Source of the DNA: Amia ocellicauda
Lineage: Eukaryota; Chordata; Actinopteri; Amiiformes; Amiidae
NCBI RefSeq assembly: GCF_036373705.1
Contig: NC_089852.1
Location: 1,026,501-1,090,500 of the forward strand
Reading direction: 5' to 3'
Length of the DNA stretch: 64,000 bases
The position numbers and the translations under genes were made by a program. Numbering within the stretch: the stretch's first letter is position 1; each line of letters begins with the position of its first letter. The notes under the pieces were generated by a model. That model worked only from the letters and a program-made list of their open reading frames with translations. It was not told where the DNA came from and did not search any database. Positions 43,689-57,200 of the stretch are shown piece by piece.

Positions 43689-44065
43689 GGTAAGAGCCTT
43701 GTCTGCACATCCATCTGGGTCTGATTTTCTGTTAATAGGTTCAAAAATGTGCTGCATGGTTGGTTGACAGCTTTTCTGATTGTGTGTATTTGTGTGGAGA
43801 GAGAGAGACACACACACATAGAGAGGGAGAGGCAGAGAGAGAGAGAGAGACAGGAAGAAGAGAGATACAGAGAGACAAAGAGGGAGAAGAGACAAAGCCA
43901 GAGAGTGAATCAAAGAGATGGAGGGACAAAGCAGGGGAGAGAAGCAGAAAAAAAGAGAGAGAGAGAGAAGGGGTTGAATTACATCATTGTTTTGCTTGTG
44001 GCACGTAAATGAAATCTCATTTCAATCTGCCAGAGAGAGAATATTGTGACTGGTCTGGCCCTCTG

Positions 44066-44100
<35 letters not shown>

Positions 44101-47100
44101 GTCTCCATATTTCTGCCATATTAAAATGTTGCCCCCCACTCCCCCATCCCTGCTTCCTCTACCCCTCTCCCCTGTCACAGTGGGCTGGTCCAGTTTCCCC
44201 GCCCTCTGTTCTGTACAGACACAGTGATGAGGAAGTGTGTGTGGGTGTGTGGGTGTGTGGGTGTTTGATTCCTGGCAGTGGGGGTCGGGCTACAGCAGGT
44301 TGCAGCACTGCTGTGTTGGGGGCTGCTCCATTTCATGCTACATGTTTTTGTTTTGTTATCTGTTGTTGTTTAGCTACAGTTGCATCAGCTGTGTGTAAAG
44401 GAAACTCGTGCTGTGAGAGTGTGAGTGTGTTTATATGTTTCTGTCTCATTGTGAGAGTATATGTGTAAACTCCTGTGTGCGTGTGAGTGTGTGTGTATGT
44501 TTGTGTGCGTGTGTGTGCGTGTGTATGTGTATGTGGGTGTTTGATTCCTGCTTTTAAAAGCTTATGAAAATAGTAAAGATTTCCAGCAAAGCACTCTAAC
44601 CCCCTTGTGTCTGCCACCTAACCCCCCCCTTGCCAAAGATGAATGAGAGAGAGAGGGAGAGAAGGAGAGAGAGAGAGAAGGAGGCAGGGGGGAGAGAGGA
44701 AGGCACCGTGAAGCCAATATAATGAGTGTGGGAGGGGGGTGGGGATAGGGGGGCCTGCCAATCAATGTATTTATTTAGTCCATCAATTAAAATTCAAATG
44801 TTTAATTAATAATAATAATAAATCATGACAACAGCAATCATATCAACAGTAGTAAAACAGAACAAAGTAAACAGCACAAACAGGACGACAGGACGACAGG
44901 AGCACAAAGAGAGACTGTGTGCGTAGTGAGAGCGTGTGTGTTGGTGTCAGATCGTTCGTAGAGAAAGGAGGGATTGAGTGAGAAGAGACTCTATTGATGA
45001 AACCAGCCGAGACAGAGAGAGAGAAAATAGCAGGGGAGAGGACAAGGAGGGAGAAAGGGTGGAGGAATGGAGTGGAGGGAGGGAGGGAGAGAGACATGGA
45101 GACATGGAGGGAAAGCTGCTGTTCAGTTCAGTGTGTGTTCAGTGTGTGTAGTATGCAGTGTGTATTCAGTGTGTGTGCAGTGTGTGTGTAGTGTGTGCAC
45201 CCTGTCTGTGTGTCCTGCTGCTGTTCAGTTCAGTGTGTTTTCAGTGTGTGTATTGTATGTAGTGTGTGTGAAGTGTGTCCTGCTGATGTTAGGTTCAGTG
45301 TATGTTCAGTGTGTGTGTAGTATGCAGTGTGCTCAGTGTGTGCTCAGCGTGTGTTCAGTTTGTGCAGTATGCAGTGTGTGTAGTATGCAGTGTGTGTGTA
45401 GTGTGTGTGTCCTGCTGATGTTCAGTTCAGTGTGTGTAGTATGCAGTGTGTGTTCAGTTTGTGTTCAGTGTAGTCAGGCAGGCGGAGTCTCTCTCTCTTA
45501 ATCCCTTAATGGTTGCAGCTGCAGCCCGTTGAGCCTGAGAGCTGCACCCGCCGCCTGCATGGGCTTCTGGGAAAAGCACATCATCCGTGTGTGTCACATT
45601 TCCATTTTGTGATTATAATTTTATTGTGATTAAGCTATGTTTGTTATTTTACATGCACACACACACACACACGTCAGAGGAAGTGGATCTGTGCTGCTGT
45701 TCTTGAGTTGTGGGCGGGGCTGTGCTGAGTCCCTCACCGGACCGGGGATTACCCTCACAGCAGCAGCCACTCCTAGATATTGTTCGTTAGTATCTTTTCT
45801 GATCATTAATTACTCACTAATTAATTAATCTGTCTGCTTTACATTCAGCGCTCGCTTCATTGGGGATGAGTATTCATGTGCCTGTCTGTATGTCTGGCTG
45901 GTGTGTCTCTGTGTCTTTGTCTGTCTGTCTGGGTGCAGTGTGTAGTGTGTAGTGTCTCTGTCTTTCTTTCTGTCTGGTGTCTCTGTCTCTCTGTTGTGTC
46001 TCTGTTTCTCTTTCTGTCTGGTGTGTCTGTCTCTCTGTCTGTCTGTGTGGCGACTTGTGTCTCTCTGACTCTGTCTCTGTATGCGCTGGCTGTCTGTGTG
46101 TCTATTTGTGCCTGTGTGTGTCTGTCTGTGTGTCTTTGTATGTCTGTTTTAATGCGCAGTACTGAGGAACAGGATTGTGCATGTCTTCACAGGCCTCACT
46201 GAGCGTCTGGGCCTTTTCGGTGTGCGTTTCATATAACTGGATTGTGAGTGAATGCTTCCTCCCCCCTGCGCCCAGAGTGTGGCAGCGCTGGTGTGAGAGT
46301 GAGAGCCTCGCTAAGCTGATTAACCGAGACTGTTGGTGGCCTGATGGCGCCTGCGATTACCAGTGTCTGTCTCGCTCTCTCTGTCTTGCCCCCCTCCCTC
46401 CCTCCATCAAACTCCGTTCCTGGAGGGGCTGCAGTCTCTCTCTGTCAGTGTCTGTCTGTCCCTCTGTCAGTCTCTCTCTTTCTATCTCTCTGCCAGTGTC
46501 TGTCTCTCTGTCTCTAACCCCTATCCCATCCCGAGCCACGCTCTGTCCATCTCTCCCTCTCTACCTTTCCCTTCGCTCCCCCACCCTTTCTCTCTCTTGT
46601 CAGCAGCACTGCTACCCTACTCTGTGACAGGGCTGCCCCTGATCCCCCCCGAGGCTCCCTGCCTCCTAATTGCTTAATTGGCACTTAATTGGCTGACATC
46701 CCATTTCCCATTTTCCTGTTTCCTATCCCCAGGTCTGCAGCAGGTGAGGGATTAGAGAGCCCTGCCAGGATACTGCTCTTAACAGGCCATTTAAGCAATT
46801 AAGCAATTACATGCTCAATTAGGCATGAGGTTCCATTATTTAATGGTCTTTTTTTGTTTGATGGTGGAAGCTATTCTGTTGTTTCCAGGATGCCCACTGC
46901 CTTTACAAATCAATCCTGAGAGATGGCTATACCTCGCCCGGTGAATCAGCGCTTTCTTTTATTGAGTTTTCCAGGAAGTCACCTGACTTTGGGCTCAGGT
47001 GGGCTCCACGGGGGGGCTGGCATTCGAGTGACAGGTTGTTCAGTTTTAGATCCTATGGTACTGGGCTGTGCTGGGCTGGACTGGCCTGGGTGGTACTGGA

Positions 47101-47567
47101 CTGTGTTGTTGTGATGCTCTTTAGGCACCAAGCCAACACTGAGCATGACAATAAATAATTGTGGCTTTAAGCAGCTTTGCTCTTATGAATAATTCTGTGA
47201 CAGCATGAGAAATTAGCATTGTTGGCTCCATGTTGGTGTGGTGTTGGGGCAGAGTTGGTAGGTGTTGGTGCGGTGTTGGCATGTTGTTGGCACGGTCTTA
47301 GCTCAGTGTTGGCTCCGTGTTGGCTCCGTGTTGGGTCGGTGTTGGGCCAGTGTTGGGTTGATGTTGGATCGGTGTTGGCTCGGTGTTGGCTTGGTGTTGT
47401 AGCGTTATTGGCATGGTGTTGGCACGGTCTTTGCTCAGTATTGGCGCAGTGTTGGCTTGGTGTTGGGTCGATGCTGGTGCAGTGTTGGTGCACTGTTGAC
47501 GCACTGTTGGCTCAGTGTTGGGTCAGTGTTGGCTCATTGTGTACAGTTTACTGTAGCTGCTGTAGTA

Positions 47568-47643
<76 letters not shown>

Positions 47644-50600
47644 AGATCTGTGTATTTCCCTCCCATCTCTCATCCCCCTGCCCCCCCACCCCTTGCGATG
47701 CCTCCATCAAAAGCTATTTAAACCTTTTATCCCGGCTCGGTCTCTATCCCTCCTTCCCTCCATTTCTCTCTTCCTCATTCATTCTCTCCCTAGTGTTCTG
47801 CATCTCTCTCCATCTCTTTCTCTCTCTCCCACTCCACCCCCTCTCCCCCATCTATCCCCTCTTGCTCTTTCTCTCTCTCATGGAAGACAGTCATATTCAC
47901 TCTTCCTGTCTCTTTAATGTCTGCATGAAAGGAATGCTTCTCTCTTCCTCTCTCTCCCACAAATTCAAACTCAAATTGCTTCATTGGCACGACCAAGGCA
48001 TTAGTGATCAATGTCAAACAGGATCATATGTACAGACACACACACACACACGTATATATATACATCCATATAGTTACGCTCTCTCTCTCTCTCGCAATTG
48101 CTCAAATTGCCTTTTTCACAGAGCGCTTAAGTGGCCGATCAGAGAGACTGGGGTAGAGCAGGTTTAAAGCAGGTTTGCTGTGACCAGAGAGTGAGCGGCT
48201 CAGCAGTGTGACCAGAGAGCCGGAGCGCCGATTTACACGCTGTGAACTGTGCTGCAAAATACGTGCCTCTGCCTCCTCTCTCTCGCTTTCTCTCTCTCAA
48301 TTTCAATGCAAGCTTTATTGACATGCCATTTGTATACAAGTATTGCCAAAGCATGTGATATAACTGATACATATAAACAGGAAAATTATATTTATAGAAA
48401 ATAAAGTAAAACTAAAAATCCTTCCCTCCATTCCTCTCTTCCTCATTCATTCTCTCCCTAGTGTTCTGCCATCTCTTTCTCTCTCTCTCTCACGTCGATG
48501 CTGCTCTCCTCCTCTCTCTATCATTCATTCTTCCTCTCCTGTTCTCTCTGCTCTCCTTCCTATATCCCCACCTCTCCCTCTCTCTTTTCATCTGCTTCTC
48601 CTCCCTGTTTTACATTCCTCCCTCTCTCTTGTCTTTCTTTTTACCTGCCCCCCTCACTCTCTCTCTCTCTGTAATTTCCCTCCACCATCTCTCATCTCTC
48701 TCTCTCTTTCTCTCTTCCCCTTTCCCTCTCTCCCTCCAATAATCCTGGGATTATTGGAGTGCAGTCCTGGCTCCTGGTTGCAGTGTCGGCAGCAGTGCTG
48801 TGGGAATTCTGTATTCCCAGCTCTGGCACTATAACGGCCATGGGCAAGAGCCTGGAGAAGGGGCAGTCTGTCTGTGTGTCAGTCAGTCAGTGTGTCAACC
48901 AGTCAGTACATCAGTGTGTCAGTCAGGGTGTCAGTCAGTTTGTCAGTCAGTCAGTGCGTCAGTCAGTTTATCAGTCAGTGTGTCTTTCAGTCAGTCAGTC
49001 AGGGTGTCAGAGTGTGAAATGCTGAGTGGTACAGGCCTCAGGTGTGATTGTCTGTGATCTACCTCAGTCATTCAGGGCGGTATTCAACTTTTATTAATAT
49101 TTTCCTTCCTCCCTCTCTCCTCTCCTTCTCCTCCCTCTCTCCCCCATCAGACGGTATCCACAGTGTGGATGCACAGTGCGAGTTGAAGGTGTTGATCATC
49201 ACCGAGGAGATGCTGTCCAGCAGCGTGACGGTGCGCCTGCAGAACATGTCCCAGGAGCGCTTCCTGTCCCAGCCGCTGGACCTCTTCGTGAAGGGCGTGG
49301 CAGCCGTGCTGTCCGTCCTCCCTGATGACGTCTTCGTCTTCAACATCCAGCGTGACGCTGAGGTGGGGGGGGGCGACATCCTGAACGTCAGCTTCTCGGC
49401 CGCGCTCCCCGGGGGGCGCTATTTCCCGTCGGACGCCCTGGAGGAGCAGCTGTACCTGAACCGGCCGCGCCTCACCGCCCTGGCACAGATGGAGGTGATG
49501 CCCGCCCCCCAGCACACCTATTAACCAAGGGAGCCATTGAGCCTTTACAGAGCTCAGTGTGTCAGTCAGTCAGTCAGTGTGTCTTTCAGTCAGGGTGTCA
49601 GTCAGTCATAAGAACACAAGAACATAAGAAAGTTTTACAAACGAGAGGAGCCCATTTGCCCCATCGTGCTCGTCTGGTGTCCATTAATAACTAAGTGATC
49701 AAGGATCCTATCCAATCTGTTTTTGAATTTTCCCAAATTGTCTCTTCAGACACATCGCTGGGGAGTTTGTTCAGATTGTGACGCCTCTCTGTGTGAAGAA
49801 GTGTCTCCTGTTTTCTGTCTTGAATGCCTTGAAGCCCAATTTCCATTTGTGTCCCGGGTGCGAGTGTCCCTGCTGATCTGGAAAAGCTCCTCTGGTTTGA
49901 TGTGGTCGATGCCCTTCATGGTTTTGAAGACTTGGATCAAGTCCCCACGTAGTCTCCTCTGTTCCGAGATTGTATCTGCTGAGCCACCTATTTTAGTATC
50001 ATCTGCAAATTTGACAAGTTTGCTAACTATCCCAGAGTCCAGATCATTAATATAGATTAGAAAAAGCACAGGCCCTAGTACTGATCCCTGTGGAACTCCA
50101 CTAACAACCTCACTCCAGTTAGAAGCTACTCCTCTAATCGACACCCTCTGTTTCCTACACATCAACCAGTTCATAATCCATCTACTTACATTACCCTGAA
50201 TGCCTACAGCTTCCAATTTGAGGATCAGTCTTTGGTGTGGAACCTTATCAAAAGCTTTTTGGAAATCTAAGTATATCAGATCATATGCTTTCACATGATC
50301 TACAGCTGCAGTTGGATGTGAAATACTCATTTAGAACATTTGCCACATCTTGTTCATTTTCCAAGATACCTCTATTTTTGCCTTTATCTGTTTCACTTCC
50401 TCCTTTATTGTCCTCTTGCTGTTGTAATATTGAAAAAAGCTCTTTGCATTAGTTTTAGCTCCAAGAGCTGTTTCTTTCTATGTCCCTCTTTGCTTTCCTG
50501 ATCCCTTTCTTAAGATCTCTTTGCAGCTCAACATATTCTTTGTATTTTGTTTCGTCTCCATCCCTTTTGTATGCGCTATACAACATTTTCTTCCTCTTTA

Positions 50601-52286
50601 TATTTTTTTGCATACCTCTATTAAACCATTTTGGCCAGTGTTTTTTGGTCCTCAATTTGCTAAGTTTTGGTACAAATTTCTCCTGAGCCTCAAGTAGTAT
50701 ATTCTTAAAATACAACCATCCATTTTCATCTGACTCTGTATCCAGTGTGCTCCAGTCTACCTCTTCTAAGTGCCGTCTCATACCTTCAAGATTTGCTTTT
50801 CTGAAATTGTAGACCATTGTGTTAGACTTGGACCTTGTTTTTTGAAATAATGCCTCAAAGCTAACCATGTTGTGATCACAGTTTGCCATTGGTTCTCTAA
50901 CTAGTGTCCCTCTGACTCTATCTTGGTCATTTGAAAAGATCAAGTCAATGCATGCACTCTCTCTGGTTGGTTCCCTGACAAATTGAGTTAGAAAGCAGTC
51001 ATTTACCATCTCAACCATTTCTATTTCTGCTTCTGTAGTCCCAACTGGGCTTTCCCAGTCTATGTTTGGGAAATTGAAGTCCCCCATTATAACAGCCACA
51101 TCCTTGCTACATGCAGTCCTGATTACACTGTACAATGCAGCATCTGAATATCTGAGTTGGGTGGCCTGTAACACTCCTACCGCTAATCCTCCAGATCTCT
51201 TGTTCAAAAGTTTCACCTACAAAGATTCTGTTCCGTTACTGGGATCTAATTTTAGTTCTTCTGCCTCAATGTCATTTTTCACATATAATGCTACCCCACC
51301 CCCTCTTCGATTTTGCCTGTCTCTCCTAAACTGTGTGTATCCTTCCAACTTGTATTCATCCCAATAATTTTCTGTCAGCCATGTTTCTGTCACTCCTACA
51401 ACATCATAGTCACACGCCAGCACTGTGGCTTCTAGGTCTAACATCTTGTTCCTTATCCTCCTGGCATTGAGATACAAACATTTCAGGACTTTCCTACTAG
51501 CAGGTTCCCTTTGTTTTCTTTCCTTAGAGGATCATCTCCCATTGTCAGTCCCTAGTTTAAATGATTCTCAATTTCACTGCACATACGCTCTCCCAATGCA
51601 TTAGCCCCCCTTCTGTTTAGATGTAGACCATCCGGTTTGTACAGGTCCCATCTATCCCAGAAGAAAGACCAATGCTCCATAAACCTAAACCCCTCTTCCC
51701 TACACCAAGCTTTCAACCACGTGTTAAATTTTCTAATCTCTGCCTGTCTCCGTGGTCAGGGTGTCTGTCCATCTATCAGTCAGTAGGTTCTCTCTCTCAC
51801 TAACCCTCCCGCCCCTCGCAGGTGCTGCCCTTCGATGACAACGTGTGCCTGAGGGAGCCCTGCCAGAACTACATGAAGTGCATCTCCGTGCTGAGGTTTG
51901 TGTGTGAAGTGTAGCTCTACTGAGGCATGCCACACACACACACACATATATACATTCACACACACATACACTCACACACACACGCTGACACACTCACACA
52001 CATACTCTGATGCATCTCTGCTGGTGAAAGGCACTATATTAAATAAAAAATTGATTTGATTGGATCCTGCAGGTTTGACAGCTCCGCGCCCTTCGTCTCC
52101 TCCCCCTCCGTGCTGTTCCGGCCCATCCACCCAATCACGGGCCTGCGCTGCCGCTGCCCCCCCGGCTTCACGGGAGACTACTGCGAGACAGAGATCAACC
52201 TGTGCTACTCCAGCCCATGCCTGAACGAGGGCGTGTGCGCACGCCGGGAAGGCGGCTTCACCTGCATCTGCAGAGAGGACTACACC

Positions 52287-52337
<51 letters not shown>

Positions 52338-54047
52338 AAACCCCTTTATTCTACACAACAAAATAAAAGATTATCCATTCCAACCATCAAAAAGAAACTG
52401 CAGCAAACATAAAACACGACAGACCAAATTAAAAATGTAATAAAAGTTCACCCCTCTCACCTACGCTGCACACCCCCTCTACCATACACCACCTCAGCTT
52501 AAAAGAGTTAATATCTCTGACCATGGTAAAAAAGGTAAAATCCACTGCTATCCTAGTCAAGACAAGAACTTTAAAAATACATTGTGCATCCTCAACACCT
52601 GCACTGGACAGCCTATTATTACAGGATTTCAAAATGGCTAGCTTTGCTTGACTCAGGACAAAGTTCGCCAGAGCGCAACGATGGCGATCCATGTTTGAAT
52701 ACTGAACACTAAAAATCAAAAGCTTTTCACTAAAAATCACCCAGAGAGACCTCAGTAGGCCAGCTGAAAAAATGAAAAATGGCTGGAGTTGCAGACAGTC
52801 GGTAAAAAGATGAAACAGTCTCCGCTGCAGGGCAGAAAGGACAGCACTCCTCCACCCCTGGGTCAGCCCGGCTCAGCCAGCAGTTCGTGGCCAGAATACC
52901 ATGCAGGACTCGCCACTGCAGATCTTCTGAGCGCTTGGGCAGGGGCAGCTTATACAGCAGCCTCCAGGATGGCAGCACATCCTCGCCCAGCGCCAGGTGA
53001 GCCCTCCACTTGGTGTTGGTCAGCTCTTTCAGTGCTGGGTAAAGGCGAGCTTTAACAGCCAAGATATACAGCTGCCTCTTCTGTGCAGAGTGAAACTGCA
53101 GGTCAGTCTCTCTGTCCAGATTCACTAGCATCCCAGGCCGCTCACCCAACTCCGGCACCCCTGGGGAGAGCAACACCGAGGGGAACATGAGCTCACGCCC
53201 CGGGACCAGCCTCTCTGAAAAACACTGCAGGACAAACTCCAACACAGCAGGGGCCGGAGAGGCTCTAATCCCCCGCAGCGGTCTGTCCATGAACCGCACC
53301 GAGTGCACGGTAAGATTGGCCACTATCATTAAAAACAACTGCCGGTCCAAACCAACCCCCCCAACCCAGTAGTGACGGAGCCAGGCCTCTCCAGCACAGC
53401 GCAGGGGTGTACATCAGCCTCTGTGCTGCCTGCAACCTGAACGCAGCGACCCGGGAGGGATGTCAATCAACCCCTGCCCCCCTCATCACGGGGCAGGTAC
53501 AGGACAGCCTGTTTCAGCCAATGGTTTCCACTCCAGAAGAACCTATCCAGAGTCTTCTGCACCGACTCCAGCAGCCCTGGGGGGATCCAGACACACCAGT
53601 CTGTGCCAAAGCATGGACGCCACCAGGTTATTAATCACCAGGACCCTCCCCCTGAAAGATAAGCGCTTCAACAGCCACTGCCATCTCTGAAGTCTCCCCG
53701 AGACCTTCTCAGACACCCCCTCCCAGTTCAGCCGCATGTAAGCCTTCATGCCCAAATACACCCCCAGCACCTTCAGTCCCACTCTGTTCCACTCCAGCGC
53801 CTGCAGTAGAACGGGAGGCACCTTCCCCTGCCAGCTGCCCGCCAGGAACGCTCCACTCTCGGCACAATTCCCCAGCGCTGAGGAAGCTCTCTCAAAAGCC
53901 CGTAGACAGGACTGCAGCACAGTCACGTCCCGGTCACGAGTCACAAAGACATTCATGTCACCAGCGTACGCCGAGAGACGGACAGGCAGGGCTGAGGGGA
54001 GGCCAGGGCAGGGAGAGCAACCCTGTCTGATCCCTCTCTGTGCTGGG

Positions 54048-54087
<40 letters not shown>

Positions 54088-54197
54088 AGTGTGAGTGTGT
54101 GTAGTTACTGTTTGATGTGTTCAAACCAGCAGAGCTGCAGGGGAATGTTAATTATTTCTTTAATTAACGTAACCTCAGAATTACACAGGGAGATAAA

Positions 54198-54239
<42 letters not shown>

Positions 54240-57200
54240 CCGGTACTGGATGAAGCAATTACAGGATATGGATGGATGGATGAATGAGTGAATATGAGCC
54301 CATGCTGAGCCAGGCAGCCCTATGGCCTTCGACACTTCTGTGACTCGGCACTCGGCTAATCCTGGTCCACACGCCTCCGCACACGGGTCTCATTGTTGTC
54401 ACTGACCCGCTGAAGGTGTGGCTGACCTTTCCTGACCCCTGACTCGGGTGCCGGTTGCCTCGGAGTCCCTTCGCCCAACTGTGAGGTTGCTTTTGCGCAG
54501 CACGGTTTCTGTTTCCCACTGAAAGCGCTTTGCACGCATCTTGACATGAACCGGCACCAGCGCTTTGGCTGAAGGCAATGTGAAACGCACCGATCACAGC
54601 AACATACAGAGCATGAGAGACAGAGTCGTGGGAATGTATTGATCGCCTCAACAGTATTTATTCAGTTATTGATTCACTGATTTCTTCTCCAGCTCTGAAT
54701 CAGCGTTTCAACAGCCACTGAAAAGACTCTGTCACTGATGTATGAGTCGCTCAACACACAGCGCTGATCCACCAATCAGGGGGTCTGTGTGTGTGTGTGT
54801 GCGTGTGCGTGTGTGTATATGCATGTGAGAGTGTTTGTATGTACTGTGTTTGTGTCTGTTAGTCTGTGTGTGCATGTGCGTGTGCGTGTGTGTGTGTGTA
54901 CTGTGTGTGTGTGTGTGTTTGTGTGAAAATGTGTGTGTTTGAGAGTGTGTGTGTGTACTCTGTATATGTATGTGTGTGTGTGTACATATATATATAAAAG
55001 AGTCCGTGTGCTTGCTGTAATGTATGCAGTCCCATATGAACTGTTAAGGATAAGTGTATATTTTCCTGTAAAATCAGCCGTGTCTGATCTGCTTTCCCTC
55101 CCTGTCCTCCTCCTCCTGCAGGAGAGATCGTCTTTCTTTCTTTTGGCTCGGAGCGCGCTACTCCATATTTATTGTATTCCTTCTTTCAAACCGGCATTCA
55201 TTATGCAGAATTCACTGGATTGTTATTGCTAATTAACTCATCAGTTTAACATTCGCTTAAACTGAGCCACAGCCACCAAGAAATCATAGAGAAATGAGCA
55301 GAGAGAGAGAGAGAATGATGTGTAAGAGAGATGGAGGGAGGGAGATAGATAAGGACAGAAGCAGTTAGTGTGTGTGTATGAGAGAGTGTGTGTGTGTGTG
55401 AGTGTGAGTGTGTGTGTGTGTATTAGAAACGGGCCCCTGGGGGAGATACTGTGTGAGGGTGAGGCTTTGGGGGGGGGGGGCTGCAGGGTGAATTGCTGCT
55501 TTGATGAATTAAACATCCCACCCCCCCACCCCCGGGAAGGAAATGGTATGAAAGAATTAATGCAGGTCTGAAGAGAAGGTAGACTCGATAACAGGAAGAG
55601 AGAGAGAGAGAGAGGGATGGTGGTATAAAGAGGGACAGTAACAGACAGGCGTAATTGGTCTAATGATGTATAACTGATTTTTCTCCTTTGTATTCCTCTC
55701 CTTCCCTCACTCCTCTCTCTCTGATGCTGTTTACTAATGTCTATAACTCTTTCTCTCTCCCCCCACATTCCTGTGTCCCTCTTCCTCCATTTCTCTCTCT
55801 CCTTCTTACCATCTCATCCCCCTCTCCTCCTCTCTCCCACATCCCTATCCCTCTACATGCCTCACCACACCTTCCCTCTCTCCCTCCACCCCCCCAGGTG
55901 AGCGCTGCGAGGTGGACCGGCGCCGGGGCCGCTGCGCTCCGGGGGTATGCGGTAACGGGGGCACGTGCCGGGACCTGGCCGGGGGAGGGTTCCGCTGCGA
56001 CTGCCCGGCAGGCGGGGGCGGCTTCGAGAGGCCCTACTGCGCTGTGGCCGCCCGCTACTTCCCCCCCAAGACCTTCGTGATGTTCCGCGGCCTGCGCCAG
56101 CGCTTCCACCTGTCCCTCTCCCTCTCGTGAGTGCGGTACAGTGCAGTACAGTGCAGTACGGTGCGGTACAGTACATTCCCGTGCAGAATGACATCTCCCT
56201 CCCCCTCTCCCGCTCCCTCCCCGTCTCAGGTTTGCCACCCTGGAGAGCAGTGGGCTGCTGCTGTATAATGGGCGCTTCAATGAGAAGCACGACTTCCTGG
56301 CTCTGGAAATCGTGGAGGGGCAGGTGCAGCTCACCTACTCCACAGGTCTGTCTGTCCGCCTGCCTGTCTCTCTGTCTGCCTGTCCACCCGTCTGCCTCTC
56401 TTTCTGTCTGTTCAGTAAGTTGCGATTCGAATGACCTGTTTAACCAGTGATCTTTGACCCTCCTCCCCACTCCCACTTCTCTGTCCCCAGGTGAGTCCTC
56501 CACACAGGTGAGCCCCTACCTGCCCGGGGGCGTGAGCGATGGCAACTGGCACACTGTGCAGATCCACTACTACAACAAGGTAGCGCTGCTGTCTGTCTGT
56601 CTGTCTGTCTATCTTCCTCTCTGTCTCTCTGCCTGTCTGTCTCTCTGTCTGTCTATCTTCCTCTCTGTCTCTTTGTCTGTCTGTCTGTAGCTCTCTGTTT
56701 ACCCCCCTCTCTATCAAACTCAAGTTCAGAGTTTTCCCTGTTCAGCAGTGATGGGATTTATCCAGTTGTGTCCAGAGCAGTCTTTAAATAACCCCTCACC
56801 CCGTGTCCTCCTCTCCCCGCTCTCTGCCTCAGTCACGGTGCAGTCCTGTGTCTCTCTCACCCTGCCCTTCTGTATTAATGCCTCCCTCTCCGCAGCCGAA
56901 GCGCAGTGTGTCTGGGGAGCCGCAGGGCCCGTCGGAGGAGAAGGTGGCGGTGCTGTCGGTGGACGACTGTGACACGGCCATCGCCCTGCGCTTCGGCCAC
57001 AGCCTGGGCAACTACAGCTGCGCCGCCCAGGGCCTGCAGAGCAGCGCCAAGAAGTCAGTGCCACACCCGCCCAGCCACACTGCACTGTACTGCAATGTAC
57101 TGATACTTTACTGCACTGCACTGCACTGTACTGACACTTTACTGCAGTGCACTGATACTTTACTGCACGGTACTGTACTGCACTGCACTGCACTACACTA

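Larger units (their letters stand above)
41682..49150. other. CELSR3 intron 1 (7.5 kb)
   Basis: It contains no exon that I can support. It holds truncated LINE tails, several microsatellites (listed separately) and AT-rich blocks with many TAATTA motifs (44745-44830, 45795-45835, 46655-46840). Confidence 0.7.
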
